Below are positions 1 through 6,538 of a stretch of DNA of 6,824 nucleotides, piece by piece. Made by a program: the position numbers and the translations under genes. Position 1 is the stretch's first letter. Each line of letters begins with the position of its first letter. The notes below the pieces were generated by a model. That model ran no database searches. It saw only the letters and a list, made by a program, of their open reading frames with translations, and had not been told where the DNA came from. This DNA comes from Oscillospiraceae bacterium (GTDB lineage: Bacteria; Bacillota; Clostridia; Oscillospirales; Ethanoligenentaceae). The stretch spans positions 1 to 6,824 of the forward strand of contig DOXU01000039.1 in NCBI GenBank assembly GCA_003518885.1. The letters run 5' to 3'.

Positions 1-2
1 TG

Positions 3-782
3 ACTGGTGATGGTGTCAATGACGTTTTGGCCCTTAAAGAAGCAGACTGCGGTGTGGCCATGAAAAGCGGCGGCGACGCTGCCCGTAGTGTTGCAGACTT
101 CGTGCTACTTGATTCCAACTTTTCTGCCATGATAGAAGTGCTAAAAGAAGGCCGACGCGTTATCAACAATATCGAACAAGTTGCTGTACTTTATTTGGTC
201 AAAACGATTTATTCCACCCTTCTTTCCATTCTTTTTACCTTTTTACCTTTTGCCTACCCCTTCACCCCTTTGCAACTCACACCAGTCAACCTTCTAGTTG
301 TCGGTATTCCTTCCTTTTTCATGGCATTGCGACCCAATTACGCTAAGCCAAACAGTCAATTTATCTCCAATATTTTACTCAACGCCCTTCCGGCTGCCCT
401 TATTGTCGTTATTGACATTTTAGTCGTCCAGCTGGCTGGAGTCGCCTTTAAATTAAATCTGATAGAAACTTCTACCATGGCTGTGTTGCTAATTGGTATC
501 ACAGGTATTATTCTCTTATTTGAAATTTCCAAGCCACTTAACCGCAGGAAATCACTATTACTGTCCGCTGTGGTGATCGTATTCTTCGCGTTCTTTATCA
601 TTATCGGTCACTACTTCTCTCTTGGCACTTTATTCAGCCGAGATGTCTTCTTCTATCTGCCGTTGGCATTTTCCAACCGCTATTTATTCATCTATATCAA
701 ACAATTAATAAAAAAAATATTATCTCTCATCAATCTACTGGCACCAAAATTTCATCAAAAAACAACTCCTCCCGAAATTTAA
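3..782 (+). CDS. Cation-translocating P-type ATPase, C-terminal part (5' end outside window)
   Basis: This is the last 259 codons of an ATP-driven ion pump of the inner membrane. The frame is already open at the window edge and begins with TGDGVND, the hinge motif at the end of the P domain that helps coordinate Mg2+ in all P-type ATPases. It is followed by the usual GVAM and the A-x-x-ADFVLLD segment. After the motif I see about six hydrophobic segments, at visible residues 60-82, 88-108, 122-148, 157-175, 185-206 and 212-233, matching M5-M10 of P2/P3-like pumps, and then a short basic tail. The M6 region reads PLQLTPVNLLVVGIPSFF followed by ALRPN, which resembles the CtpE-like group of bacterial cation ATPases; some CtpE members move Ca2+. 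The phosphorylation site (DKTGT) and nucleotide domain lie outside the window, so the transported ion cannot be fixed. Stop is TAA. I see no convincing terminator before gadB. Confidence 0.9.
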   Translation, partial: TGDGVNDVLALKEADCGVAMKSGGDAARSVADFVLLDSNFSAMIEVLKEGRRVINNIEQVAVLYLVKTIYSTLLSILFTFLPFAYPFTPLQLTPVNLLVVGIPSFFMALRPNYAKPNSQFISNILLNALPAALIVVIDILVVQLAGVAFKLNLIETSTMAVLLIGITGIILLFEISKPLNRRKSLLLSAVVIVFFAFFIIIGHYFSLGTLFSRDVFFYLPLAFSNRYLFIYIKQLIKKILSLINLLAPKFHQKTTPPEI

Positions 783-894
783 AAAATATCGATTCTTTTA
801 TCGGGGGGAAATTCTATATCATCGTCATTATCGATGTTAATACTTCATTTTTTTCTAAATCAATTTACTCATCTGTGATAAATCGAACAATATC

Positions 895-922
895 TTCACA
901 TAATAAATGCTCTGAATACCAT
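895..922 (+). promoter_or_regulatory. Weak candidate sigma-A promoter for gadB
   Basis: TTCACA (895-900) matches five of six bases of the -35 consensus. After a 16-base spacer comes TACCAT (917-922), four of six for the -10. Transcription would begin near 929, about 35 bases before the gadB start codon. The 181-base gap between the ATPase and gadB is AT-rich and other poor matches exist in it, so this is only the best of several weak candidates. Read-through from the ATPase gene is also possible. Confidence 0.2.
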
Positions 923-950
923 ACCAATAGAGCAAACGGTTTCATGCATT

Positions 951-956
951 AGGAGG
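951..956 (+). promoter_or_regulatory. gadB ribosome binding site
   Basis: AGGAGG is a full Shine-Dalgarno core, 7 bases before the ATG at 964. It fixes that codon as the gadB start and predicts efficient translation. Confidence 0.85.
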
Positions 957-963
957 TTGTAAA

Positions 964-2364
964 ATGCTGCATCAAGACAAAAACAAACAAAGACTATTGA
1001 AATTGCATCCAGCAAATACACTGTCTTTATACGATGAAATCGACATTCCCAAATACAAACTTAGGCAGGAAACACTTGACCCCAAATCTGCCTATCAACT
1101 CATTAAAAACGAGCTATTGGATGAGGGAAATGCACGTCAGAATTTGGCCACCTTTTGTTCCACTTATATGGAAGAGGAGGCCACCAAATTGATGGCTGAA
1201 ACTTTAGAAAAGAATGCAATTGACAAATCTGAATATCCTAGCACCATTGAGTTAGAAAATCGATGTGTTAACATGATTGCAAATCTCTGGCATGCTCCCG
1301 AGCATGACTTCATCGGTACTTCCACCGTCGGCTCTTCAGAGGCCTGCATGTTAGCCGGTCTTGCCATGAAGTTCCGGTGGCGCAAACAAGCGGAGAATTT
1401 GGGAATCGATATCACAAAGAAAAAACCAAATCTCATTATTTCCGCCGGTTATCAAGTGTGTTGGGAGAAATTTTGTGTATATTGGGATATTGAGTTGCGT
1501 ACTATTCCTATGGACGCCGTTCATTTGAATTTAAATATTGAGGAAGCCATTCACTCGATTGATGAATACACCATTGGCATCGTTGGCATTTTGGGACAAA
1601 CGTATACCGGAAAATTCGATGATATACGACAGCTTGATGCTGCTGTTGAATCCTATAATACTAACGCCCCTATTCAAATTCCCATCCATGTGGATGCAGC
1701 TTCCGGCGGTTTATTTGTCCCTTTCATTCATCCTGAACTTCCCTGGGACTTTCGTTTAAAAAATGTGATCTCAATCAACACCTCTGGGCATAAATACGGA
1801 CTCGTTTATCCGGGAATCGGCTGGGTAATCTGGCGTGAAAAAATTTATCTTCCAAAAGAACTGATTTTTGAGGTCAATTATCTTGGCGGTCCTATGCCCA
1901 CCATGGCCATTAACTTCTCACGCTCAGCCAGTCAGATTATTGGGCAATATTATAACTTTTTACGTCTGGGGTACGAAGGGTATCACAAGGTGCATATGCA
2001 TACACAAAAGGTTGCTCAATTCATCTCCAAAGAGCTTGAGGAAACGCAACTATTCACTTTTCTCAATAAGGGAACGACAATCCCGGTTGTTTGCTTTACT
2101 CTAAAAGATTTCTCCCTCTCCTGGAGCCTGTATGATCTCTCTGATCAACTTGAAAGAAAGGGGTGGCGGATACCCGTTTATCCATTACCTTCTCATGCAG
2201 AAAACTGTACCGTGTGCCGTATTGTTTGCCGCAGCGATCTTTCCCTAAACCTCGCCGAAAGATTATTAGAGGACACACGTATAGCCATTCACGTCTTATC
2301 CAAAACAACGAAAAAACCGCAAGCGCAAAATCGCACCGGCAGCGTAAAAGGATTCACACATTAA
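964..2364 (+). CDS. gadB: Glutamate decarboxylase (PLP-dependent)
   Basis: This enzyme converts L-glutamate to 4-aminobutyrate and CO2, using up a cytoplasmic proton; in many bacteria this is an acid-resistance reaction. It is 466 residues long, the same length as E. coli GadA/GadB. Family landmarks are in place. ATF (62-64) and IDK (86-88) are in the substrate-binding region, GSSEACML (123-130) contacts the cofactor phosphate, and HVDAASGG (242-249) has Asp244 for the pyridine nitrogen. SGHKYGL (274-280) carries the Schiff-base lysine at 277, next to His276. CRIVCRSD (418-425) is the usual C-terminal domain stretch. The protein ends GFTH, so a histidine is the last residue, close to the E. 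coli position (His465) that plugs the active site at neutral pH. ATG 964 is supported by AGGAGG 7 bases upstream. No gadC antiporter lies in the window, and the ATPase upstream is not an obvious partner. No good terminator follows the stop. The GAD family is sure; the acid-resistance role is inferred. Confidence 0.96.
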   Translation: MLHQDKNKQRLLKLHPANTLSLYDEIDIPKYKLRQETLDPKSAYQLIKNELLDEGNARQNLATFCSTYMEEEATKLMAETLEKNAIDKSEYPSTIELENRCVNMIANLWHAPEHDFIGTSTVGSSEACMLAGLAMKFRWRKQAENLGIDITKKKPNLIISAGYQVCWEKFCVYWDIELRTIPMDAVHLNLNIEEAIHSIDEYTIGIVGILGQTYTGKFDDIRQLDAAVESYNTNAPIQIPIHVDAASGGLFVPFIHPELPWDFRLKNVISINTSGHKYGLVYPGIGWVIWREKIYLPKELIFEVNYLGGPMPTMAINFSRSASQIIGQYYNFLRLGYEGYHKVHMHTQKVAQFISKELEETQLFTFLNKGTTIPVVCFTLKDFSLSWSLYDLSDQLERKGWRIPVYPLPSHAENCTVCRIVCRSDLSLNLAERLLEDTRIAIHVLSKTTKKPQAQNRTGSVKGFTH

Positions 2365-2408
2365 AAGATGACAGAAATTCTTTGCTAACATGGCTACTTG
2401 TAACCACT

Positions 2409-2431
2409 TTCACATGATTCATTCACATGAT
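2409..2431 (+). repeat. 10-bp direct repeat, TTCACATGAT x2
   Basis: TTCACATGAT occurs at 2409-2418 and again at 2422-2431, separated by TCA, giving a 13-bp period. The second copy contains the possible -35 hexamer of the gene starting at 2590, so the pair could be a regulator site. It could also be a chance duplication in AT-rich spacer DNA. Confidence 0.6.
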
Positions 2432-2450
2432 GTTTACAATTTCATACTAT
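2422..2450 (+). promoter_or_regulatory. Possible sigma-A promoter for the Ser/Thr-rich membrane protein
   Basis: TTCACA (2422-2427, five of six), a 17-base spacer and TACTAT (2445-2450, four of six) make a plausible promoter. Its transcript would have a leader of about 130 bases before the TTG at 2590. That leader holds a 10-bp palindrome, TCTTATAAGA (2507-2516), but no structure I can name. No gadB terminator is visible before it, so read-through from gadB could also supply transcripts. Confidence 0.3.
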
Positions 2451-2575
2451 CATATTGTTAATTGCATAGACGAAGCTTTGTTTTTTACAGAAGACAAACA
2501 GAATGTTCTTATAAGACATACAAGATCTCTGTCATTTATTCTGTGCAATCATTTTTATTGTTTCTGTAATACTAG

Positions 2576-2583
2576 AAAGGGTG
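2576..2583 (+). promoter_or_regulatory. Ribosome binding site that decides a TTG start
   Basis: AAAGGGTG is a purine-rich partial match to the Shine-Dalgarno consensus, 6 bases before the TTG at 2590. The reading frame contains no ATG anywhere, so this site is the main support for TTG initiation. Confidence 0.65.
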
Positions 2584-2589
2584 TTTTAA

Positions 2590-3174
2590 TTGCAGAACCA
2601 GAACGGACAACATCAAAACTCCGAAGGTCCAAATAACAAAAAACAGACACCGAAGCATGTCAATTTCTTTAAACACATTTTCTCCGTCGTTGGCGATACT
2701 CTTATAGGGAAGATCGTAGCCGTGGCCGTAGCTGCAATAGTAGCGGGGGTTGGTGGAAATGCTATAAGCCAAAGTGTTTCAAAGACGGCGTCTTCCAGCG
2801 CAGCAGCCTCGGCTTCGGCCTCCAACGCTAGCTCTGCAATTTCCTCTCAAGTGGGCAACAATAATAGCAATGGTGCCCTTTCTACTTCTTCGCAGGATAC
2901 ATACAGCACAAAAAATGACACCCAAACTTCTTCTTCCGAAAATGACAGAGCAACAAGATCCTCGGATACAACATCTTCGGAAAAAGGTTACGCCGCTTCA
3001 TCAAATTCTACAACCAGGCGTTCTGCTTCTTCTGACACCTTATCTTCTGATCAAACGAATAATACTAAACAATCCACTCCCTCCTCAGAATCTAGATCGG
3101 AATCCAATTCTCCTTCCTCTAACTCCACTCCTGACGCAAATAACCCAACGACCGCAGATCAGAATACAAAATGA
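2590..3174 (+). CDS. Ser/Thr-rich single-pass membrane protein of unknown function
   Basis: I do not recognise a family. The 194-residue product has a polar, Asn/Gln/Lys-rich N-terminus (1-37), one hydrophobic stretch of small residues (about 38-56: TLIGKIVAVAVAAIVAGVG), an Ala/Ser segment (66-84), and then about 110 residues of low-complexity Ser, Thr, Asn, Asp and Gln with no hydrophobic core or cysteine. The likely form is a type II membrane anchor with a disordered Ser/Thr-rich tail outside the cell, of the kind that spans the wall or is glycosylated. It has no sorting motif (LPxTG), lipobox or catalytic motif. The frame has no internal Met codon, so the TTG with AAAGGGTG upstream is the only reasonable start. 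It stops 100 bases before a cell-wall L,D-transpeptidase that also has a Ser/Thr linker, which suggests an envelope role. The tail could also be what remains of a longer protein that lost a C-terminal domain. That it is expressed is probable; its function is unknown. Confidence 0.72.
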   Translation: MQNQNGQHQNSEGPNNKKQTPKHVNFFKHIFSVVGDTLIGKIVAVAVAAIVAGVGGNAISQSVSKTASSSAAASASASNASSAISSQVGNNNSNGALSTSSQDTYSTKNDTQTSSSENDRATRSSDTTSSEKGYAASSNSTTRRSASSDTLSSDQTNNTKQSTPSSESRSESNSPSSNSTPDANNPTTADQNTK

Positions 3175-3186
3175 TTTCAAAAAGAA

Positions 3187-3215
3187 TTGGCATCTTTCTC
3201 GTAATGCTGTATAAT
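3187..3215 (+). promoter_or_regulatory. Strong sigma-A promoter of the L,D-transpeptidase gene
   Basis: TTGGCA (3187-3192, five of six) is followed by exactly 17 bases and then a perfect TATAAT (3210-3215). Transcription should start near 3221, giving a leader of about 54 bases that ends with GGGAGG. It lies in the gap just after the Ser/Thr-rich protein gene, so the transpeptidase can be transcribed on its own. Confidence 0.85.
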
Positions 3216-3260
3216 AGATAGGCATGCCCTTATAGTATGATGGGCTGACTTTTAAAAATC

Positions 3261-3266
3261 GGGAGG
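3261..3266 (+). promoter_or_regulatory. Ribosome binding site that decides a TTG start
   Basis: GGGAGG lies 8 bases before the TTG at 3275. The first in-frame ATG would begin at residue 191, after the catalytic cysteine, so TTG must be the start. Confidence 0.8.
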
Positions 3267-3274
3267 TTTAAGAT

Positions 3275-3910
3275 TTGAAACAGTCCCCAGGCCAAAATAG
3301 GGAACAAAAACGTCGTTTGCGCCCACTTAACATTCTCATTGTCGTAATCATCGTCATCTGCATTATAGCAGGTATTTACGCCATTGCAGAACGAAATCAT
3401 CTAAACAAAACAAGTACTTCTTCTAGCACAAGTTCCAAATCTTCTTCTAGTAAGAGCAGTTCTTCTGCTACACCTGCTACTATTGCCGCTTCACATTTAC
3501 CAGCAGTACAGGTTAGCTTGGAAAATGCCACGAAGCCACTACATGTTGATGTAAAACTCTCTACACAAAATGTAATTGTTTACGATGCAAACAACAAGGT
3601 CGTTAAAGCGTTTATCTGTTCCAGCGGTTCTGCTGGTAAAGACACACCAACAGGTACTTTTAAGGTTTCAAACCGCGGTGAATCTTTTTATAACCCCAAA
3701 TACTCCGAAGGCGGTTATAACTGGGTTCGTTTTAACGGAAGCTATTTATTTCATAGTGTTCCATTCGATAAGAATAAACAACTTGTTCCTGAACAAGTTG
3801 CTGCGCTTGGTGAACCCTCTTCAAATGGATGTATTCATCTCTCGATGGATAACTCGAAATGGATTTATGACAACATTCCACGCGGAACAACCGTTGTGGT
3901 TGAAGAATAA
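3275..3910 (+). CDS. Membrane-anchored L,D-transpeptidase (YkuD family)
   Basis: This family forms 3-3 cross-links in peptidoglycan, or attaches substrates to it, through a catalytic cysteine outside the membrane. The 211-residue product has a basic N-terminus (RKR-type, to about 17), one membrane helix (about 18-37), a Ser/Thr/Lys linker (46-68) and the YkuD domain (about 88-210). Within the domain, VKLSTQNVIVYD is the first strand pair, TPTG (124-127) is the conserved turn, FHS contains the catalytic-region His160, and SSNGCIHLS (182-190) contains Cys186. The residue two after the cysteine is His188, where many members have Arg and M. tuberculosis LdtMt2 has Asn. The start is TTG with GGGAGG upstream. 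The gene has its own near-consensus promoter and ends 8 bases before a strong terminator. It has no visible LysM or other wall-binding domain; the linker probably only spans the inner wall zone. The family is certain, but the exact acceptor substrate is not. Confidence 0.93.
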   Translation: MKQSPGQNREQKRRLRPLNILIVVIIVICIIAGIYAIAERNHLNKTSTSSSTSSKSSSSKSSSSATPATIAASHLPAVQVSLENATKPLHVDVKLSTQNVIVYDANNKVVKAFICSSGSAGKDTPTGTFKVSNRGESFYNPKYSEGGYNWVRFNGSYLFHSVPFDKNKQLVPEQVAALGEPSSNGCIHLSMDNSKWIYDNIPRGTTVVVEE

Positions 3911-3918
3911 TGACAAAC

Positions 3919-3954
3919 AAAAAACCGTATCGGCATTGCCGATACGGTTTTTTT
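3919..3954. terminator. Bidirectional intrinsic terminator between the L,D-transpeptidase gene and rnr
   Basis: A perfect 10-bp stem, CCGTATCGGC (3925-3934) with GCCGATACGG (3938-3947), encloses a 3-base loop. It is flanked by six A on the left and seven T on the right, so each strand gives a hairpin followed by a U-tract. It lies between two convergent genes, 8 bases after one stop and 20 bases after the other, and should end both transcripts. Confidence 0.95.
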
Positions 3955-3974
3955 ATCTCTTAATAAAACAGACT

Positions 3975-6077
3975 TTATTTAGCCAATTCAAAATCAACTT
4001 GGCCTAATGCGACCTCTACGCGGGTAGCCAAAACCGTTACCTCATCCCCAATAGAATAACGTTTACCATTTGCCGGGCAAAACAGCTGCATGTTGGCCTC
4101 ATCATAATCAAACCAGCCTTTCAATGTTTCTACCCTAACTAGGCCTTCGACGGTGTTTTCAAGTTCCACATAAAACCCATAGGATTTAACACCTGTAATC
4201 GTACCAGGAAACGTACCGCCCACATGCTGCATCATATATTCCGCTTTATAGATATCATCACAATCCCATTCAATCTGCATAGCATTTACTTCACGTGCAC
4301 TGGATTGCTCAGACGCCTCCTGTACAAAGGAGCCATAATGCGTTTTCATATCGCCAAGCGCCGCATCATTCTCTAACAAGTCCGAAAGAATACGGTGAAT
4401 AACCAAATCAGGATATCTACGAATTGGTGAGGTAAACTGGCTATAATATTTGAGAGCAAGTCCAAAATGCCCTAAACACTGTGGCCAATATTTTGCCTTT
4501 GCCATTGTGCGCAATGCCATTTGGTTCAAAGCACGTTCTTTTGCTGTTCCTTCAATCAATTTCAAAACAGCGGCCATATCCTTTGGTTCTAAGCCCGGAC
4601 GAATCTTTTTATTGTTAATCCCGACAGCAGCCAAAGAAGCCGCAAAGTTTTCCAGTTTAATCGAATCTGGCTCCTCATGGACACGATAAATAAACGGTAA
4701 TTTTCTCTCGCTTGCAAAAGATGCCACCGACTCATTAGCCAGCAGCATGAATTCCTCGATCATGCGCTCAGAGATACCGCGTGTCCGGCGAATAATATCC
4801 ACCGCAACACCATTCTCATCAAACTGAATCTCACAATCATCTGAGTCAAAATCGATTGCACCACGGCGTTTTTTGGCTACAGAAAGCGCCTCTGCTAATT
4901 CACGCATTAAAGCAATGGATGGCAACGCATCCCGATATTTTTCTAGGATGTCTTTATCTGCTGTTTCTGCATAAATCATATTAATTTCGTCGTATACGCC
5001 TTTTACATAAGAACGAATAATACTTTTATGCAAATTATAATTTTTCAATGTACCATCAGAAGAGATATCCATAAAGACACTGAATGCCAAACGGTCTTCC
5101 TTTGGATTCAGTGAACAAATACCATTTGAGAGCGCCTCTGGCAACATAGGAATAACACGGTTGCCAAAATAAATAGAGGTACCTCGTTCATAAGCTTCCG
5201 TGTTTAACGCCGTATCTGGGCGCACATAATGGGAAACATCCGCAATATGCACTCCAAGCCGGTATCCATCCTCTATTTTTTCCACCGAAATAGCATCATC
5301 CAAATCCTTAGAATGTGCACTATCAATCGTGAAAATAATTTGATCGCGTAAATCTAAGCGACCGGTCGGATCACAGACCTTAGGTAAGTTTTCCGCCTCC
5401 GCAAGAACCTCATTTGGAAATGACTCCCTTGCATGGTGACGATCCAAAACAGCTTGACAACATGCCGCTCCATTGTCCGCTGATCCGTAATGCATGATGA
5501 TATGAACTTGTCCATTATCAGATGGTGTAGGATAGCGCACCATCTCTGCCATTACTTTCTCGTGTTCACCTAAATCGGCAAGATCCTTAGGATCAACCTC
5601 GATACGTTCTTTAAAGCCGAAATCGGGCAATACAAGACCTTTTTTCCCTTCTTTATAGAATGTACCTGTAAACTGCACGAAATTTCGTTTTACAATACGG
5701 ACAACTTCCCCTTCTGGCAAACGATCTGTCTGACGTAAAATACGAACTTCTACTTCATCGGTAAGCATAGCACCCATTAAGCGGAATTTATCAATATAAA
5801 CATCAGAAGATTGATCTGCCAACTGAGCAAAACCGCCACGTTTTGTCATATTCATAATGGTAGCAGGTTGTGTCACAATCTGTTTAGCATGGATCTTCTT
5901 CGTTTTGGAAATCGTGATGACTCCATCTCTCTCCATTCGCTGAAGAAGACGAAGAAAAGCCGGCTGGACATCTGCCGGCAAAGAAAGTGCTTGTAGCAGT
6001 TCATTAGCCTGCATCGGTCTGTATGCATCGGAACGGACAAACTGCAAAATCCGTCCTTGTATTTTAATCATGTTCAT
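3975..6077 (-). CDS. rnr: Ribonuclease R (RNase II/RNB family 3'-5' exoribonuclease)
   Basis: RNase R degrades RNA processively from the 3' end, including structured RNA, and acts in mRNA and rRNA quality control. The 700-residue protein has the full domain order: a winged-helix RNB N-terminal region (about 5-62), two cold-shock/OB domains (about 70-215), the RNB catalytic domain (about 240-570) and an S1 domain (about 620-698, beginning GTFPGTITGVKSYGFYVEL). The catalytic acidic cluster is in TIDSAHSKDLDDA, with Asp252, Asp258, Asp260 and Asp261. RVHEEP (465-470) and FTSPIRRYPDLVIHR (548-562) are the other family signatures. It is shorter than the E. coli enzyme (813) because it lacks the long basic C-terminal tail. 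ATG 6077 is preferred over the in-frame ATG at 6071 because CGGAGAA (6084-6090) lies 6 bases upstream. secG lies 99 bases upstream on the same strand, but an intrinsic terminator separates them, so rnr needs read-through or its own promoter; I see no strong one. smpB, often next downstream, is absent. Confidence 0.97.
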   Translation of the reverse strand: MNMIKIQGRILQFVRSDAYRPMQANELLQALSLPADVQPAFLRLLQRMERDGVITISKTKKIHAKQIVTQPATIMNMTKRGGFAQLADQSSDVYIDKFRLMGAMLTDEVEVRILRQTDRLPEGEVVRIVKRNFVQFTGTFYKEGKKGLVLPDFGFKERIEVDPKDLADLGEHEKVMAEMVRYPTPSDNGQVHIIMHYGSADNGAACCQAVLDRHHARESFPNEVLAEAENLPKVCDPTGRLDLRDQIIFTIDSAHSKDLDDAISVEKIEDGYRLGVHIADVSHYVRPDTALNTEAYERGTSIYFGNRVIPMLPEALSNGICSLNPKEDRLAFSVFMDISSDGTLKNYNLHKSIIRSYVKGVYDEINMIYAETADKDILEKYRDALPSIALMRELAEALSVAKKRRGAIDFDSDDCEIQFDENGVAVDIIRRTRGISERMIEEFMLLANESVASFASERKLPFIYRVHEEPDSIKLENFAASLAAVGINNKKIRPGLEPKDMAAVLKLIEGTAKERALNQMALRTMAKAKYWPQCLGHFGLALKYYSQFTSPIRRYPDLVIHRILSDLLENDAALGDMKTHYGSFVQEASEQSSAREVNAMQIEWDCDDIYKAEYMMQHVGGTFPGTITGVKSYGFYVELENTVEGLVRVETLKGWFDYDEANMQLFCPANGKRYSIGDEVTVLATRVEVALGQVDFELAK

Positions 6078-6137
6078 GTTCTGTTCTCCGTTCTGAATAT
6101 CCTGGTTTCAATATTGGTCACGCGGCGAACGCACGAC

Positions 6138-6176
6138 AAAAAGGCAAATGCCCCGCTTGTATAACGGGGCACTCAC
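6138..6176 (-). terminator. Intrinsic terminator or attenuator between secG and rnr
   Basis: Read on the - strand, GCCCCG (6170-6165) pairs perfectly with CGGGGC (6155-6150) around a 9-base loop. The stem extends by six more pairs, three of them wobbles, out to 6176 and 6144. One C and five U follow (6143-6138). It starts right after the secG stop codon. It would end most secG transcripts and pass only a fraction into rnr. Confidence 0.75.
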
Positions 6177-6440
6177 TCAATGGGCATGATTGGCAAAAGC
6201 CATAACCACCTCAGCAACAATAACGAGTACAACAAAAGCGACCGCAACCACTCTAGTAACGCGAATAAAGCGTTCATCCTTTGTACTTGTTCCTTTTTTG
6301 CTTAAGAATGACTCGGACGACCCGCCCGTGATACTTCCACCCAAAGCAGATGTTTTCCCATGCTGTGCCAACACAATGACAATGAGGATGATGGAAGCAA
6401 TCAGCACGAGTACGCCACAAACAATTTCCAATGTGCTCAT
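6177..6440 (-). CDS. secG: Preprotein translocase subunit SecG
   Basis: SecG is the small accessory subunit of the SecYEG channel and helps SecA-driven export. The 87-residue product is of typical length. It has two membrane helices (about 4-25 and 62-83) joined by the characteristic Gly/Ser-rich cytoplasmic loop: QHGKTSALGG (26-35), then GGSSESFLSKKG (39-50). The ATG at 6440 is preceded by GGAAGGA (6455-6449) at 8 bases spacing. A likely extended -10 promoter lies about 100 bases upstream, and an inverted repeat lies in the leader just before the ribosome binding site. A terminator directly follows the stop codon. The secG-rnr order is common in Bacillota. Confidence 0.95.
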   Translation of the reverse strand: MSTLEIVCGVLVLIASIILIVIVLAQHGKTSALGGSITGGSSESFLSKKGTSTKDERFIRVTRVVAVAFVVLVIVAEVVMAFANHAH

Positions 6441-6457
6441 ATTTCAAATCCTTCCGC

Positions 6458-6476
6458 AATTTCGCAGTGCGAAATT
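6458..6476 (-). repeat. Perfect inverted repeat in the secG leader
   Basis: AATTTCGCA (6458-6466) and TGCGAAATT (6468-6476) are exact reverse complements around one central base, forming a 19-bp palindrome. In RNA it would fold as a stem of about 8 pairs with a 3-base loop. It ends 2 bases before the secG ribosome binding site (6455-6449). No U-tract follows, so it is not a terminator. It may be an operator, an mRNA-stabilising hairpin, or a translation-control element. Confidence 0.7.
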
Positions 6477-6538
6477 TATTCTTGTTATCACAATCGGGAT
6501 TTTTAATCGTTTTTCTTTATTTCGTTTACCCAATCTAT

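Noticed and set aside
771..811. Possible terminator after the ATPase: CTCCCG near the stop pairing with CGGGGG near 800
   Set aside because: The stem is only six pairs with one wobble around a long AT-rich interior, and no T-tract follows on the + strand.
816..838. Small inverted repeat CATCG / CGATG before gadB, and two ATCGAT palindromes in the same gap
   Set aside because: The arms are only 5-6 bp in AT-rich DNA with no link to a good promoter; chance explains them.
2484..2515. TTTACA with TATAAG as a promoter for the 2590 gene
   Set aside because: The spacer would be 20 bases, too long for a normal sigma-A promoter; the TTCACA/TACTAT pair at 17 bases fits better.
2774..3214. 146-codon + strand frame overlapping the Ser/Thr-rich protein
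   Set aside because: It is a shifted shadow of the 2590 gene: its composition is Leu/Pro/Arg-rich with no ribosome binding site, and Ser/Thr codon runs read one base off give exactly such residues.
3576..4007. 143-codon + strand frame overlapping the end of the L,D-transpeptidase gene
   Set aside because: It overlaps the YkuD catalytic domain in another frame, runs across the terminator and into the end of rnr, and has no ribosome binding site.
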